Shown: piece after piece, positions 23,501 through 34,900 of the stretch
Position numbering within the stretch: the first letter of the stretch is position 1
Layout: the number at the start of each line of letters is the position of its first letter
Source: Capsicum annuum
Lineage: Eukaryota > Streptophyta > Magnoliopsida > Solanales > Solanaceae
DNA: 64,000 nucleotides
Assembly (NCBI RefSeq): GCF_002878395.1
Contig: NC_061115.1
Coordinates: forward strand, 94,861,364-94,925,363
Reading direction: 5' to 3'
The notes under the pieces: generated by a model
What the model was told of the DNA's origin: nothing
What the model saw: the letters and a program-made list of their open reading frames with translations, nothing else
Databases searched by the model: none
Position numbers and translations under genes: made by a program

Positions 23501-24007
23501 GTGTGGAGTGCGTAGATTAGGGTAGAGAGGTAGGGGAGAGTGTTTCGGTAACAATAAGAGAGTGTTCTTTATTTGTGTCTAAAGTTTCTTATGCGTGGTT
23601 TTTAGTATTATCTTGAGATTATAGTATTATTTTACAGATTGTGTGAGTTTATATGCATGTATAATTTGTGTTTGTTATACTGCTATTGGTCCTAAGCCAA
23701 GGGTCTATCGAAAATAGCCTCTCTACTTTATCTGAGGTAGTGGTATGGTCTGTGTACACTCTACCCTCCCCACACTACTAGAAATTAACACTATGGTGAT
23801 AGTTGCAAAACCATTGCAATAGACAACAACACCATTTCCATCGCTCTACCATAATACTTCAACAAGCGTGTTATATGTGGGTGTTGCGATAGGTTTATGG
23901 CAACGGTTTATGCGATAGTTGTCTTAAACTGTCACAATAGGTCAAGCTATGGCGATGGTTTTCTGAAACCTTCGCCATAGGTTAAGATATAGCGATGATT
24001 TTTTTTG

Positions 24008-24305
24008 ACTTATTGGAATGCCTATTTTCATCTACTACAACGGTTAGCAACCATTGCATTAGGATTTATTGCAACAACACTAAACCATTGCAACAGTATC
24101 TATTGCGATTATTTTGTTATTCTGTTGCAATGCTTTTTGAGTACCTATTAAAACTATTTCATTACTTATTGGGATGTCTATTTTCATCTATGATAATGGT
24201 TACTAACCGTTGCAATAGATTCTATTGCTATGGCATTAAACTGTTGCAATAGCATCTAGTGTGATGCTTTTGTTATTTTGTTGCAATGCTATTTGATGAC
24301 CTATT
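24008..24305. repeat. Subterminal tandem duplication in CACTA, ~158 bp
   Basis: The block starting CTTATTGGAATGCC (24009) recurs as CTTATTGGGATGTC (24167), each copy followed by TATTTTCATCTA and ending near TTGCAATGCT. It doubles the number of TTGCAA words at this end. Confidence 0.8.
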
Positions 24306-27220
24306 GCAATGGTTTATTGATATATTGCGATGATCATTGCCACATGTTATTAAATTGAAATGATTTATATAAATATCCACTCGTATTAATGTAAATTTTT
24401 ATTTACATGCATTATAAATTATAACACAATATATACACATCACAAAATAAAATACCGAGTGCACACTAGTTAAGCTTGACCAGGTTCAAAGTAGATGGAA
24501 AGTGCATATGCTATCCTAGTAACACAATATATGACATAAAGTAAGATGACATAATTATCCAAAATTAAAGATCTTGGATTGTTGAAGAAGTAGAACACGG
24601 AGAGATAAAGTACAGGCTTTACAATAGTATTGATATTATCAACTGTATCCTTAGCTAGAAAGTATGCCAAACTGCTCATGCAAGATGCACTCTCTCTCCA
24701 GTAGTGTAATTTATCTAGAGAAAATGAAATCAAAGCCTCAATATTAGTTAGAAGATTTGGAAAACATTTCGGAAGAATAGAACTTAGGTAAAGTAAAAAA
24801 TGGTAAGGAAGATAGATGAGACTACCAGTAACAATCTTTCATGTAAGTTTGAAAAACCATAAAAAGATACAATACCAAAATAAGTACAATACTACATATT
24901 TTCTAACATCTCCATATTTTTGAAAAAATAGATGTCATTCTTCCAAGGCAAAAGCAATTACATACAGAGTGAAATTCCATAAAGTGGGGTTGAGTGTACA
25001 CTGACCTTACAACTACTTCTTAGATGTAGAGAGACTGTTTCTTAAAGACCCTCGGTTCAAGTAAACAAAAACAAAGTAGAAATTAAAAGAAGAGACAGTA
25101 GTGAAGAAAAACATGTCAACTAATAGCAACGCAGTGCAGAATGTCATTCTTCTAAGCCAACCATGTTAAATCCATAATTCACATTCTTGGTCTAAACTTA
25201 CAATTTGGAAGAGAAATTTTGTGCTAGGTGTGAAAAATGTTGTAACATCTCTATACTTTAAATTCATTTCTATTATACTAACTCTTTTTTTGAACAAATA
25301 CTAATAGTGAAGAGGGACAAATACAACAACTTCTTTAGGTTTGAATTTATTCTCCATATTCAATACTTATATTGAGTATGTTATTATTGTCATTCTGATG
25401 AAATAAATAATTTATTTTCTAATTTTAATAAATTGTTAGCTTTCAAAATATAATCTTTGTATTTGTATCAACGAAGAGAGAAACTACTATTATTCTTGTT
25501 CCCCTCTCTGTGTATTCCCTTTCTAAGAAGATCCCAAAGTGACTAGACCATTATGGAAAGGTTAATTCTTGAGTATAGCGGGAAAAATCCCTTGGTAAAT
25601 GTCAGTATATGAAAGCATGTAATTAATAAATACACTCTAAATTTGGGTTCTATGTATGTTTTTCACTTTTCTAGTGCAGATGGTAGAAGTAGACATTGCC
25701 CCAATTCTTGTATATGAATTCAGTCAAGTACTTGTATTGACTCTACACATAAAATTCCCAACTTACATTTTCTATCTTTGATCAATTATAATAGAGCAGA
25801 GGAAAAAATGTATTTTGGAGTCAAGTGTGGTAAAACTAACATTTCAGCAGGTAAAATATGAAGACTGGCTAAGAGATAAATTAACCACAAAGTTCCATAA
25901 CTAGGACTTGATTAGATTCGATTGCAATAGTTATAAAGCTAATGGATACTTAGGCCCTCATATGTTCATCTTCGGACCTACATTTAAGATAGGATGCTTT
26001 GTGTTCTAACTCTTATACCTTGAAATGAACATCTCATTTATTAATAAACTCGGTATAAATGAGAAACTATTCAATAGGAAGTAATCAATGAACTTGTAAG
26101 AATTGATATCTATTGAGATACAAGTAACACTGATACCTCTATTGAAATAATGAAGCACCTATATACATATATTAATAATGAATGTAGAATCTTCTGAATA
26201 AATAGTTCAAAGGAAAAGGATGAAAAAAACTATAACGTTGGACAACTTCCAGAATCAAATAAACATCGTTGTTCAAACTATCCCAAAAAAGATATTTGAT
26301 TTTTATGCATTCACTTACTTCCACACCTATCATTTTCAACATAATTATCGCTATCTAGATTCTGAGTTAAATTACTATTAGGAATATTTTTTTCTGATAA
26401 ACATAAATGCTACCATATTAATGTAATGAAAGAACATTTCCAAACTAAGACAAACCAGATCAAAAGTAGACCTTTCCAGCGTGCAAACAGTAAACCTTTT
26501 AAGGATACAAGTTTCATTATGTTTAGATAAGCAACTAGAAGAGTACTTCAAGTAAATAGTATGTGTCAAACAATCTTAAGTATCCTATCGGGTGTGACTT
26601 CGGAGATATATCACCTCATCTATTCTCCTAAAAACCCTGCAATAGATATCTTGGAATCATAAGTCAAGTAAATACCACCAAAAATTGCATATCAATTGCA
26701 CCAATTGAGGAGATCATACATAAAAGAATGATGATGAAGAAGGGAACCTTATTAGTAATTGTTAGTTAGTCAGTACCAAATAACAAGCATGAGTCTTACA
26801 GATAAAAGGTTGTCTATGGACTCTACTAAATTTGAAGACCGTATCTTAAACCAACTAAACCTGATCATTGCAGGAAAATTAAGTCTAAAATGATTGAAAG
26901 GACCAATACAATAAATAATGCGCATTAGTTGAAAAAACAAACGAAGAAGTATCAACATCAACTATATTCCAGACACACATTACATCTAGGATTCTAAATA
27001 TTGCAAAACTTGAAGTCATAATTTAATATTCTATTATTTCAACACAGGGGCAGACCTAGGTTGCAAATTATGGTTCCTCAGCACCGGCTAAACTGACCCA
27101 GAATAGGTATAATTGTATAACAAATTTATAAAAGTTGATATAAGATGGAAAAAAGCACCCTAGAACCTTATAGTGTTAGGTATCAATATATGCGTTTCAA
27201 CATCCCGAGGACCCATGACC

Positions 27221-27339
27221 TAAGTTGCTCAGACTTTTCAAAAATGTCTATGGGTGCGTGTTTGATCCTCCAAAATAGTGTATTTTTGAAGGATCCAACA
27301 CGGGTGCGGCAATAGTTTCGGAGAGTCCGAGAAACTTAT
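27221..27339. mobile_element. Small foldback/MITE element, ~119 bp
   Basis: Starts TAAGTTGCTCAGACT and ends GAGAGTCCGAGAAACTTAT, which are imperfect inverted ends. The middle is also partly palindromic (GTTTGATCCTCCAAAA against TTTTTGAAGGATCCAACAC). Flanks CCCATGACC (27212-27220) and CCCATGACT (27340-27348) form an 8-9-bp target duplication, pointing to the hAT or Mutator superfamily. The sequence type is common in Solanaceae. Confidence 0.75.
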
Positions 27340-27987
27340 CCCATGACTCCTAAATCTTAGGTCAGACTCTATTTCAAATGATAGCAAAGCCTCAAACTAA
27401 CAGCAATGTATCAGTTCATAAAGCAAAAGCAGAAGGAAACATCATACAAGACCCCATCATACAACCAATTTTATTTCTCTAAATCCATTTTTAGTTTGCT
27501 ACTTTTGAAAGTAGACACTATGAATATAATCAAACTAACTTAATTAACAATCTGATTAATAGACTAAAATGACAAACAATATTATTATGAATAGTAGGTG
27601 AAATATTTTATCGATGAGGCCACTATTGTCTTCAATAATTCACTAGCTTTCTTTGGATCAGACTACAAAAATTTTGCAATATGAATAAATTAGGTCAACA
27701 ACCAAAGAGAAGGAGAAGAAAACCCCAAAATAGAAACTCAAAAATTTAGGTCAAAATCATCAATTAGAAGACTAAACAAACCTTAAAATCCACAAATTAG
27801 ACAAAAGCCTTAAATTTACTCAGAAATTTAAATGGTGGTCAGAGCAGTGGAGCCTTTTTACAACTTCTTAGGGTATCTGTCCATGGATGAGATTAGTAGA
27901 GTACAAACCACTTTTATTAGTGTTGATTTTGGGGTAAAATTGAACTCAGACGGTTAGAGACGGATTGAGAAACAAGATGGAAATGAG

Positions 27988-28130
27988 TGTACTAGTGGTG
28001 TACAGTTGGAAGGTACTGGTGGTATACAGCCAGAGCTACTGGTGGGTGTGGTCAAACCTACTGGTGGTGTATGGGATGTGGAAAGATCCTACTGGTGGTG
28101 TTGGTCTTCGAAGCGTACTGGCTGTCGTGG
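27988..28130. repeat. Minisatellite TACTGGTGGTG in CACTA
   Basis: Six copies of a TACTGGTGGTGTA-like core start near 27989, 28013, 28036, 28059, 28089 and 28115, spaced 23-30 bp. They lie in a frame open from 27965 to 28246, but that peptide shows no recognisable domain. Confidence 0.75.
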
Positions 28131-28557
28131 TTGAGAATGGGAAATCTTCATCAAAAATGAAAATTTTTCTTTATATACTTATTTACTTTTTGATATATAT
28201 TATTTTAGTTTTGGCGGATGTAGTGAAAAAATTAGGAGAGAAATGAGAATAAATTACAACTGATGCAATAGCTTTTTTTGTCAATTAAGTGTTACCATAA
28301 GTGACTTTATGGTAACGGTTTATGAAACTATTGTTATAAGTCACCCTATTGCAACGGTTATTCATCAATAGCAATGGATATATCACAAAATAGTTTAACT
28401 AAAATACTGTCTTTTTGCAATGGTTAAAAGTGTTGAAATAGAGCATCTATTGCAACACTTTTGGAACCATTTCCAAAAGCTTCATTGCAATAGAAGGTAA
28501 TTTCTAGTAGTGCCAAACCCCACTATATGGGAATAAAATGGGTATGTTGTTGTTGTT

Positions 28558-30140
28558 ATATGCTAGTCCTTTATTCTAATTGGTGTTTGGTGATTTGAAC
28601 TGGTACCTAATTCATTCATATTTCTTTATGGATATTTAAATACTCATTCTGCTAGAATTACAGTAGCCACACCCACAATAGTAGAACCCGCAGTAGCCAC
28701 TATGGCTGTAGTATGGGATAGATATTTAGTTAAGGGCAAATTTAGAAGGAGAATATGGAAGGCAGTACCAGTTAAGGGTAGAGCGCAAGTAGCTGGAGGA
28801 AATACTGTAATCATAGTCCCCTTCCCCTAAATAGGATGTCTCAGACCTTGCTTAGAATAAGGAAATGGCAGTTGATAAAGAGGAGATGGTAGATCCAGAG
28901 AATTTGGTGTCAGCATAAACGGGTGCAGTCCTAATGCCTTTGTCTGTAAAAGTGATTTAGAAAGTATTAGAATTCTTGAGTAGCTTGACTGGTATTGGCT
29001 AATCTCCTGTTGTTTTGTCCTTTGTGGCTCTAGCTTTTCAATATTTTTCTATTGTAGAACTAAGAATAGATGAAGGCTCTGAAACAGAGATGTATCCCTA
29101 ATAGGTACTTGGTCTAGTAATGACTGATATTATACATGGACTAGTTTGCATGTTTATAAAGATAAAAACCCCAATATTCCAAGGTATAAAGTATGAGGAT
29201 GTATTCAAATTCTTGATAGATTTCCATGAATGTCTGCACAAGATGGGTGTTATTAAAAATTATGGTGTAGAGTTTGAATCTTTTTAGCTACAGGCCAAGG
29301 CCAAGCAATTATGGAGGTCATTTGTAGATTGTAGGGTTTTCTTTCCTCTAGTTACTTAGATAGAATTTTAGAATATGTTCCTTGATAAATATGTTCCCCG
29401 CACTTATCGTGATCATAAGAAGGATGCGTTCTTAAGGTTAGAGCAGGGTATCATGTCTGTGGCAACCTATGAGGCCAAGTTTCATGCCTTGTCTCACTAT
29501 GCACTATAATTAGCAACCCTTAAAGAGGAGCGGATTAGGTACTTTGTGAAGGGTCTCTATTTTGGGATTCAATTATTTACCTTATTTTTGGTACATCTGA
29601 TAAGTTCTTTTAGGAGATAGTTGAGTTTTCCAAGACGGTTGAGGCACTTGAGAAACAAAGAATGGTAAAAGAAAAACAAAAGAAATCCCATATCTTAGTC
29701 CAGTTTAATGGTACTTTATTAAACTCTTATGGATATTTTGACCTTATAATTTGGTATGCTTATGTCTACAGAGGGCCCGGCTGGGATCATTTATCAATTT
29801 TCAAAAATTGCCAGGTACACACCTTCATCCTCTTTGGTTTAGAGGCCTACATTAGGTGTCATAGTGTGGGGGTTTGAACAACATCACAAGGTATTATCAT
29901 AATTTCTAATCTACAGGTCAATTGACTTACCAACTAGCTTTTAGTTTTCTAGTTTTAGTAAGTCATGGTGGTGGAAGAAAGGATAAGTGTAATCCATAAG
30001 GTGGGTGTAGTGGACAGGCTATAGGAAGGGGTGGCAACCAAGCCAACTAAGATGAAGGACATGTTGGTAGGAATGGTTTTCAAGTTGGTAGAGGTAGCAG
30101 TCAGGGTAGTAGTAAGGCTCATCTTTATGTTGTTCTGGCT
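28558..30140 (+). pseudogene. gag of Z, broken
   Basis: After the LINE tail, gag text resumes. The capsid-type core is at 29185-29600 (EDVFKFLIDFHECLHKMGV, LDKYVPRTYRDHKKDAFLRL, EQGIMSVATYEAKFHALSHY, EERIRYFVKGL), with stops at about 29287, 29357, 29369 and 29507. The following KTVEALEKQRMVKEKQKKSH at about 29634-29690 is the linker to the nucleocapsid. The zinc-knuckle zone (29750-29900) is frameshifted and no intact CCHC is readable. Its expected N-terminus lies across the LINE insertion. Confidence 0.75.
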
Positions 30141-30149
30141 CATCCCAAA

Positions 30150-30640
30150 GTAGAAGCTTCTGATGTTATAATAACAGGTACTATTCTAATCTATGATTTT
30201 ATGGCTTCTATATTTTTTGATCTTGGATCTTCTTTATCTTATAAATCTCTAAAATTTGTTTTGGGTTGGGAATTGACTATAAATATCTTTAAAATCCTAT
30301 GTATTGTGTGTGTCCTATGATGTTTATGGGGTTTAAGACCTTGACATACTTAGTTATTCTAAATATGGAGGAATTTAGTATCATTTTGGAAATAAGTTGG
30401 TTGTCTCTCTATTGTGCCATTCTTGATTATTATGCTAAAACCACCACTGTAGTGATGCCCGAGATGGAGAAATTAGAGTGGGAGGGTACTTTTAATCACA
30501 CTACTAAGAGAATAGTGTCATGTTTTTTGTGCCCAAAAACTAGTGAAAAGGGTATGTAGGGCATTTTAGATTATTTTTAGGAAAATAAATTTGTAGTTCC
30601 TCCTATAGCATCCATACCGGTGATATGTGAATACTTAAAA
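30150..30640 (+). pseudogene. Aspartic protease of Z, broken
   Basis: Retropepsin-type domain. The active-site text FFDLGSSLSYKSLKFVLGWE starts near 30213; the Asp codon is 30219-30221, and D-L-G stands for the usual D-[TSP]-G. It continues through EFSIILEISWLSLYCAILDY at 30368-30430, equivalent to the LGMDWL-type C-terminal motif. The reading frame breaks near 30295. Confidence 0.75.
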
Positions 30641-31420
30641 GTATTTTTTAAAGACCTTTTGGGTATGTCTCCAGATCGAGAGGTTGATTTTTGTATATAT
30701 TTAGAGCCTAGAACTCAACCCATCTCTATCCTCCGTATCATATGGCACCAGAAGAGTTGGGAGAATTAAAATTGCAGTGAAGGAAATTATTAGAAAAGGG
30801 ATTTATTATCCCAAGTATTTCTCCTTAGGGTGCAGCATAAGGATATGTGCAGACTACCGCAAATTGAATAAGGTGAGCATTTGTAAGAAATATCCCTTAC
30901 CTAGAATAAATTACTTATTTTACTAGTTTTAAGGAGCTATAGTATTCACCAAAATATATTTGAGCTTGGGCTACCACCAGCTCAATATTGGGGAGAAGGA
31001 TATCGCAAAGACTGCTTTCTAGATGCGTTATCGACATTATGAGTTTCTGGTTATGTCTTCTAGCTTGACCAATGCCTTAGCTATTTTTATGAGTTTGATG
31101 AATGGGTTTTATAAGTCATTATAAGATTCACTTGTTATGATTATTACTTATGACATGTTACTTTACTCCAAAAGTGAAGAAGAGCATGAAGATGACATGC
31201 GTACAGTGTTGAGGTTGCTTAATGAGAAGCAACTGTATGCTAAATATTCTAAGTGTGAGTTCTAGGTTACTTTGGTGTCCTTTTGGGGAACATGGTTTCG
31301 GAGTAAAGCGTACTCGCAGAAGGTAGAAGCTATTAAGAATTGGGGTACGCCAATAAAATGTGACAAAAAATTAGAGTTTTAAGGAATTTTCTAGTTACTT
31401 AACTAATTTGTTAAGGGGTT
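30641..31420 (+). pseudogene. Reverse transcriptase of Z, broken and catalytically altered
   Basis: The fingers start at about 30720. The primer-grip/palm text follows: CRLPQIE-type RICADYRKLNKVSICKKYPL near 30840-30900, then FLVMSSSLTNALAIFMSLMN at about 31045-31105. The catalytic box reads TYDMLLYS at about 31147-31170 where F-[IV]-D-D-I-L-V-Y-S is expected, so the first Asp of the pair is Tyr. Stops occur at about 31018, 31123 and 31264. The homologous box in V (FIDDILVYS) is intact. Confidence 0.8.
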
Positions 31421-31950
31421 TGTTGATATTGTTTTGCCTATGACCCACCTTAATCAGGGGGAATTCCTATTTGTATGGGATGAAAAGACTGAAGAGAGAT
31501 TCCAAAAGTTTACAACTTTATTGACCTCAGCCCCAATTCTCATGTTGCCTATTGAGGATAAGGATTTCATTGTATATTGTGATGTCTTATGGTTGGGTTT
31601 AGGCATTGGTTTGATGTGGGATTAGAACAGGATTACTTATTCTTTGATAAAACTAAAAACTTATGAGAAACAATACCCCACAAATGATTTAGAATTGGTA
31701 GCCATGCTGTTTGCTTTGAAGATATAGAGACATTACTTTTATGGGGTGAAATATGAAGTGTTCACTGACCATCGTAGCTTGCAATATGTGTTCACAGAGG
31801 AATCTGAACTTAAAACAAAAAATGTGATCAAATACTATGACATATCAATCATATATCACCCAAATAAGGATAATATGGTGGCGAACGCACTAAATCAAAA
31901 ACCAGTAAGCATGGGAAGTTTAGCATGGCTAGAAGTATCAAGGTGACCAT
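31421..31950 (+). pseudogene. RNase H domain of Z, broken
   Basis: KFTTLLTSAPILMLPIEDKD is followed by FIVYCDV at about 31566-31586, where the first catalytic Asp in VYCD is kept. Then come KTYEKQYPTNDLELVAMLFA (first Glu position kept as ELVA), FTDHRSLQYVFTEESELK at about 31761-31815 and MVANALNQK at 31875-31900. Stops fall at 31623, 31726 and 31944. It would remove the RNA strand during reverse transcription. Confidence 0.8.
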
Positions 31951-33110
31951 TGGAGAGAGAGGTATAGTTTTTGGATAATGGTTTTTTGAGATTATATGAG
32001 ACTATCAAAGGGAAAATATTAGCACATGTTGAAGTTAAGTACATATTCTTTGACCAAATCAAAAGCAGGAAGTTTGAAGACATAAAGCTGAGCAACCTTA
32101 GAGAAAAAGTGTTGTATATTGAGGCTAGAGAAGTTTTCCTTGAAGATGAACGAGTGTTAAGAGTGTGTGGGTGCTTGTGCATACCTCGGGTAGGTTATTT
32201 CAACATTATTAGTGGCAACTAATGAAGTACGACATTGTGGATTTTTTAACCAAGTGTCAAAACTATCAACAGTTCAAATATGAACACCAAAAACTTGGTG
32301 GTACATTTTATAAAATGACCATTTCGAGATTGGAGTGGGAAATAATAACCATGGACTTCATGGTTGGTCTTTATAATACCCTGAGGAAGTGTCACTCTAT
32401 AAGGATCATTGTTGATCATTTCACTAAATTGACTCATTTTATCCTGGTAAAATTTGATTACAGTTTGGCTAAGTTGCCAAGATTTATGTGAATGAGATTT
32501 TAAAGTTACACGGGGTACCAATTTTGATCATTTCAGATAGAGGTACTCAGATTACCTCTAATTTTTGTTAGAAATTCTAGTCTAGATTAGACTTAAGTAT
32601 AGGTTTACATCCATAGATCAACGGGGAATTGTGGCAAACTATCCAAGTGCTTGAGGATATGTTTTGAATTTGTTTATTTACTTTGGGGTCAGTGGGACTA
32701 ATATTACCATTTTGTGAATTTTCCTACAGCAATAGTTACCACTCTAGTATTGATATACCTTTTGAGGCCTTATATGGTAGAAGGTGTAGGTTTCCAATTG
32801 GGTGGTTTGATGAATTTAAAGTGAGACATTAGGGCACTGACATGCTCAAGTATTTGATGAAAAGGTGAGGTTCATACAGTAAAATCTCATAGTATCTTAG
32901 AGCTAACAAAAATAATATATAAATAACAAGGTAAGAGATGCGAAGTTATAAAAAGGGGAGAAACTACTCTTGAGAGTGTAACCAATGAAGGGTGTAATGC
33001 GTTTTGGCAAGAAGGGCAAGTTGAGTCTGAGACACATTGTAACCTTTAAGGTGCTAAAGGGAGTGGGTTAAATAGCATACAAGCTAGTCTTGCCTCCTAG
33101 TATTTCAAGC
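31951..33110 (+). pseudogene. Integrase of Z, broken
   Basis: The N-terminal part is at 31971-32290; the zinc-binding HHCC is not intact, with CQNYQQFKYEHQK in place of CxxC. The core has the first Asp in MDFMVGL at about 32352 and the second in SDRGTQITSNF at about 32535-32568. The Glu region GELWQTIQVLEDM is at 32625-32665, followed by [13 protein letters not shown] at about 32763-32800. The C-terminal part is at 32880-33110 with GPF replaced by VTF. Several stops and frameshifts are present. Confidence 0.78.
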
Positions 33111-33375
33111 GTTCACTTGGTGTTCCGCATGTCTATGGTAAGGAAATACCACAGAGATGGGAACTACATCTTTTATTGGGACCCCAAATTATTTGACAAA
33201 GAGTTATCATATGAAGCGAAACAACTTGTGATATTGGGTAAAAATGAGAGAAAACTAAGAACTAAGGTAATTCCAGGTGTGAAGGTTTAATGGAGGAACT
33301 GTACAATTGAGAAAGTCACTTGAGAGATAGAGGTTGATATGCGCAAGTGATATCTACACTTTTTTGTTGACCAAT
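33111..33375 (+). pseudogene. Integrase tail and chromodomain remnant of Z
   Basis: SVHLVFRMSMVRKYHRDGNY at about 33105-33165 leads into KVIPGVKV, stop, WRNCTIEKVT, stop, EIEVDMRK at 33266-33352, which has the layout of the chromodomain fused to chromovirus integrases (VKV.W....EEATWE.E..M). The domain guides integration to heterochromatin in intact elements. Two or three in-frame stops inactivate it here. Confidence 0.72.
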
Positions 33376-33451
33376 GTAATTCTTGCTTAATTTTTGGCAT
33401 ATCAGTCTATTTTGTCATTTAGGGATGAATGAGGGGTAAATTGGTATCTAA
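33376..33451 (+). other. Polypurine-tract region of Z
   Basis: AGGGATGAATGAGGGGTAAA at 33421-33440 lies just before the LTR start. It is a degenerate version of the G-rich tract used for plus-strand priming. Confidence 0.5.
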
Positions 33452-33799
33452 TGTAACAACCCAAATTGTTGTTATGCTAAAAATAGGAAGTAAAAACCTC
33501 ACCAATATTTGCTAATGAGATTTTTGAGATATTCAGGGTTGGGCTAGTCTTCAACAAATTTTGAGGTGTACTACTATAGAAAAATCTGGTATTAATAAGG
33601 GTATTGGTGGTGATGGTTGATTCAACTTTTAGGTAGATAACAAAATTTGAAAGTCGTAGCAACTTTAGCACTCGAAATGAAGTTATATACTGACGTTATA
33701 GAATTTACCTTGGAGGCATGAGTTTACGATGTCGTATTTCAAAGAATGTATTATAAAATGGGAATAACTAGAGAGAGGCCACAAAACACTACCTCAAGA

Positions 33800-33983
33800 C
33801 TTCTATAGCAAAAAAGGGAACTACTGCAATAGTACCACTATAACAGAAAAAGCTACCGCCACAAGTAAAACTAGTATAACATCACAAACCACTTCAATGA
33901 TAATTTAATCCCTATAGTGGTACTTCTGCCATGGTAATTTAACCACTACAGTAGTAATACGCATTATTTTTATAGTATAAAAA
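33800..33983 (+). promoter_or_regulatory. U3 word patch and TATA box of Z 3' LTR
   Basis: Repeated words around ACTGCAATAGTACCACTATA, CTATAGTGGTAC and CCACTACAGTAGTA at 33820-33955 stand directly upstream of TATAGTATAAAAATC (33970-33984). The layout matches the other LTRs here. Confidence 0.5.
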
Positions 33984-34089
33984 TCTTAGAATATGTTTTA
34001 CGTTCCTACTTTTCCAAAAAAAATGAGTAAGGGCTTAGAAAGGGAAATTTTAGTAGAATTCTTGAGGTTTTCATCAGTGGAGGTAATAG

Positions 34090-34900
34090 ATGCACTTCAG
34101 CCCCTTCGAGTTGGCCACGGGGTAACAGTCTCTAATGCCATCCACCATTGCAACAGGAGGGGGCTTGCCCGTCAGCTTACTTTCCCAAGAGGTGGTAGGA
34201 GCGCAATGATCTTAGCCCGAACCTACTTAAACAACCTAAACGCTTAACCTAGTTTGAAAGTAGACCTTGTAGAAAAGCAGATAGAAAAGATAACCTATAG
34301 ACTCAAATGACCAGCTCGGTGAAAACAAAATTCAATACATAATCTTAGCATTCAATGTATATTCCTGAATAATCTCATTTTCCAATTATTCAACCATTTT
34401 ATTTTACCAAGTTCAATGTTAGCAAAATCTTCTTTTTCGAACCACAACTCAGTGAAGTAGGTGACAACTTTCTTAAGGAATTAGCTCTCTAAAAAAGGAT
34501 TTTCTATCATTGCATGGGTTCCTTTTTGTATTAAACATATTGACTACAAATTAAACTAAAGAAAGCTTCAATCAATGTTAAGTCTGACTATGCCCATAGG
34601 TAACATAGAGCTCAGAATTATGGTTAGTCAATTCTCCCAAATAGCACAAAAATAATAGTACAAATTTTTCCCACAGACATGCATGATAGGGGCTTTCTTT
34701 ATCTCTCTTTCCCTTAGTTTGTCTAGCGCCTTTTGATTAGGGTCTGCCCTGGGGGTTAGGTAGGCCTGGAGAGATTTTTGTGGGGAAACTGAGGTTAGAG
34801 GAGGGTTTAGACAACGAGTTGGTAAGAATGTCACCAAGATGTAGCCTTTCCAAAAGCATGAAATTCAGTTGCTAGCTAGACTGAATGTCTTCTCTCTTGA
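34090..34900. other. Anomalous island inside Z 3' LTR
   Basis: Richer in G and C than its surroundings in two blocks (about 34095-34240 and 34675-34850). The first gives an open frame ending at 34247 and the second one on the - strand at 34628-34837, neither with a recognised domain. The 5' LTR does not cover this part, so it cannot be told whether it is native. It may be captured nuclear or organelle DNA. Confidence 0.35.

Larger units (their letters stand above)
24360..28260. other. CACTA interior, AT-rich, no recognised gene
   Basis: About 3.9 kb, AT-rich, with only short chance frames on both strands. It holds a small foldback element (27221-27339), a possible hAT-type fragment starting CAGGGGCAGACC at 27047, and a minisatellite near 28.0 kb. 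Gene capture cannot be excluded but no protein similarity is visible. Confidence 0.6.
23773..28512. mobile_element. Non-autonomous CACTA (En/Spm) transposon, 4740 bp
   Basis: Perfect 15-bp inverted ends CACTACTAGAAATTA (23773-23787 and complement at 28498-28512) and the 3-bp target duplication CCA (23770-23772, 28513-28515) diagnostic of CACTA elements. Removal with one CCA rejoins CCCTCCCCA to AACCCCACTA of the LINE tail. Both ends carry many copies of short words around TATTGCAA(T/C)GG and GCGATGG, the usual subterminal binding-site arrays. I found no transposase (TNP2-like) reading frame in 24360-28260, so it is presumably mobilised in trans. Strand cannot be assigned. Confidence 0.93.
22330..28557 (+). 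mobile_element. 5'-truncated RTE-clade LINE, split by a CACTA element
   Basis: LINE sequence runs about 22330-23772 and resumes at 28513-28557. It lacks the endonuclease and starts inside the RT region. The 3' UTR phrase GTCTATCGAAAATAGCCTCT at 23702-23721 and the GTACACTCTACCCTCCCCA block at 23754-23772, followed after the insert by GGGTATGTTGTTGTTGTT, are hallmarks of plant RTE LINEs with a (TTG)n tail. I could not define a clear target duplication for the LINE, so its left edge is approximate. Confidence 0.85.

Noticed and set aside
24470..26961. Minus-strand frames in the CACTA interior as a transposase
   Set aside because: Each is under 90 codons, unrelated in frame, and lacks TNP2-like text.
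27965..28246. 94-codon frame in the CACTA as a protein
   Set aside because: It is explained by a short repeated DNA core that avoids stops. The C-terminal hydrophobic part is AT-rich chance sequence.
33993..34247. 84-codon frame as a gene
   Set aside because: It starts in LTR text and only its second half is unusual; no recognised domain. Kept as an anomalous island, not a gene.
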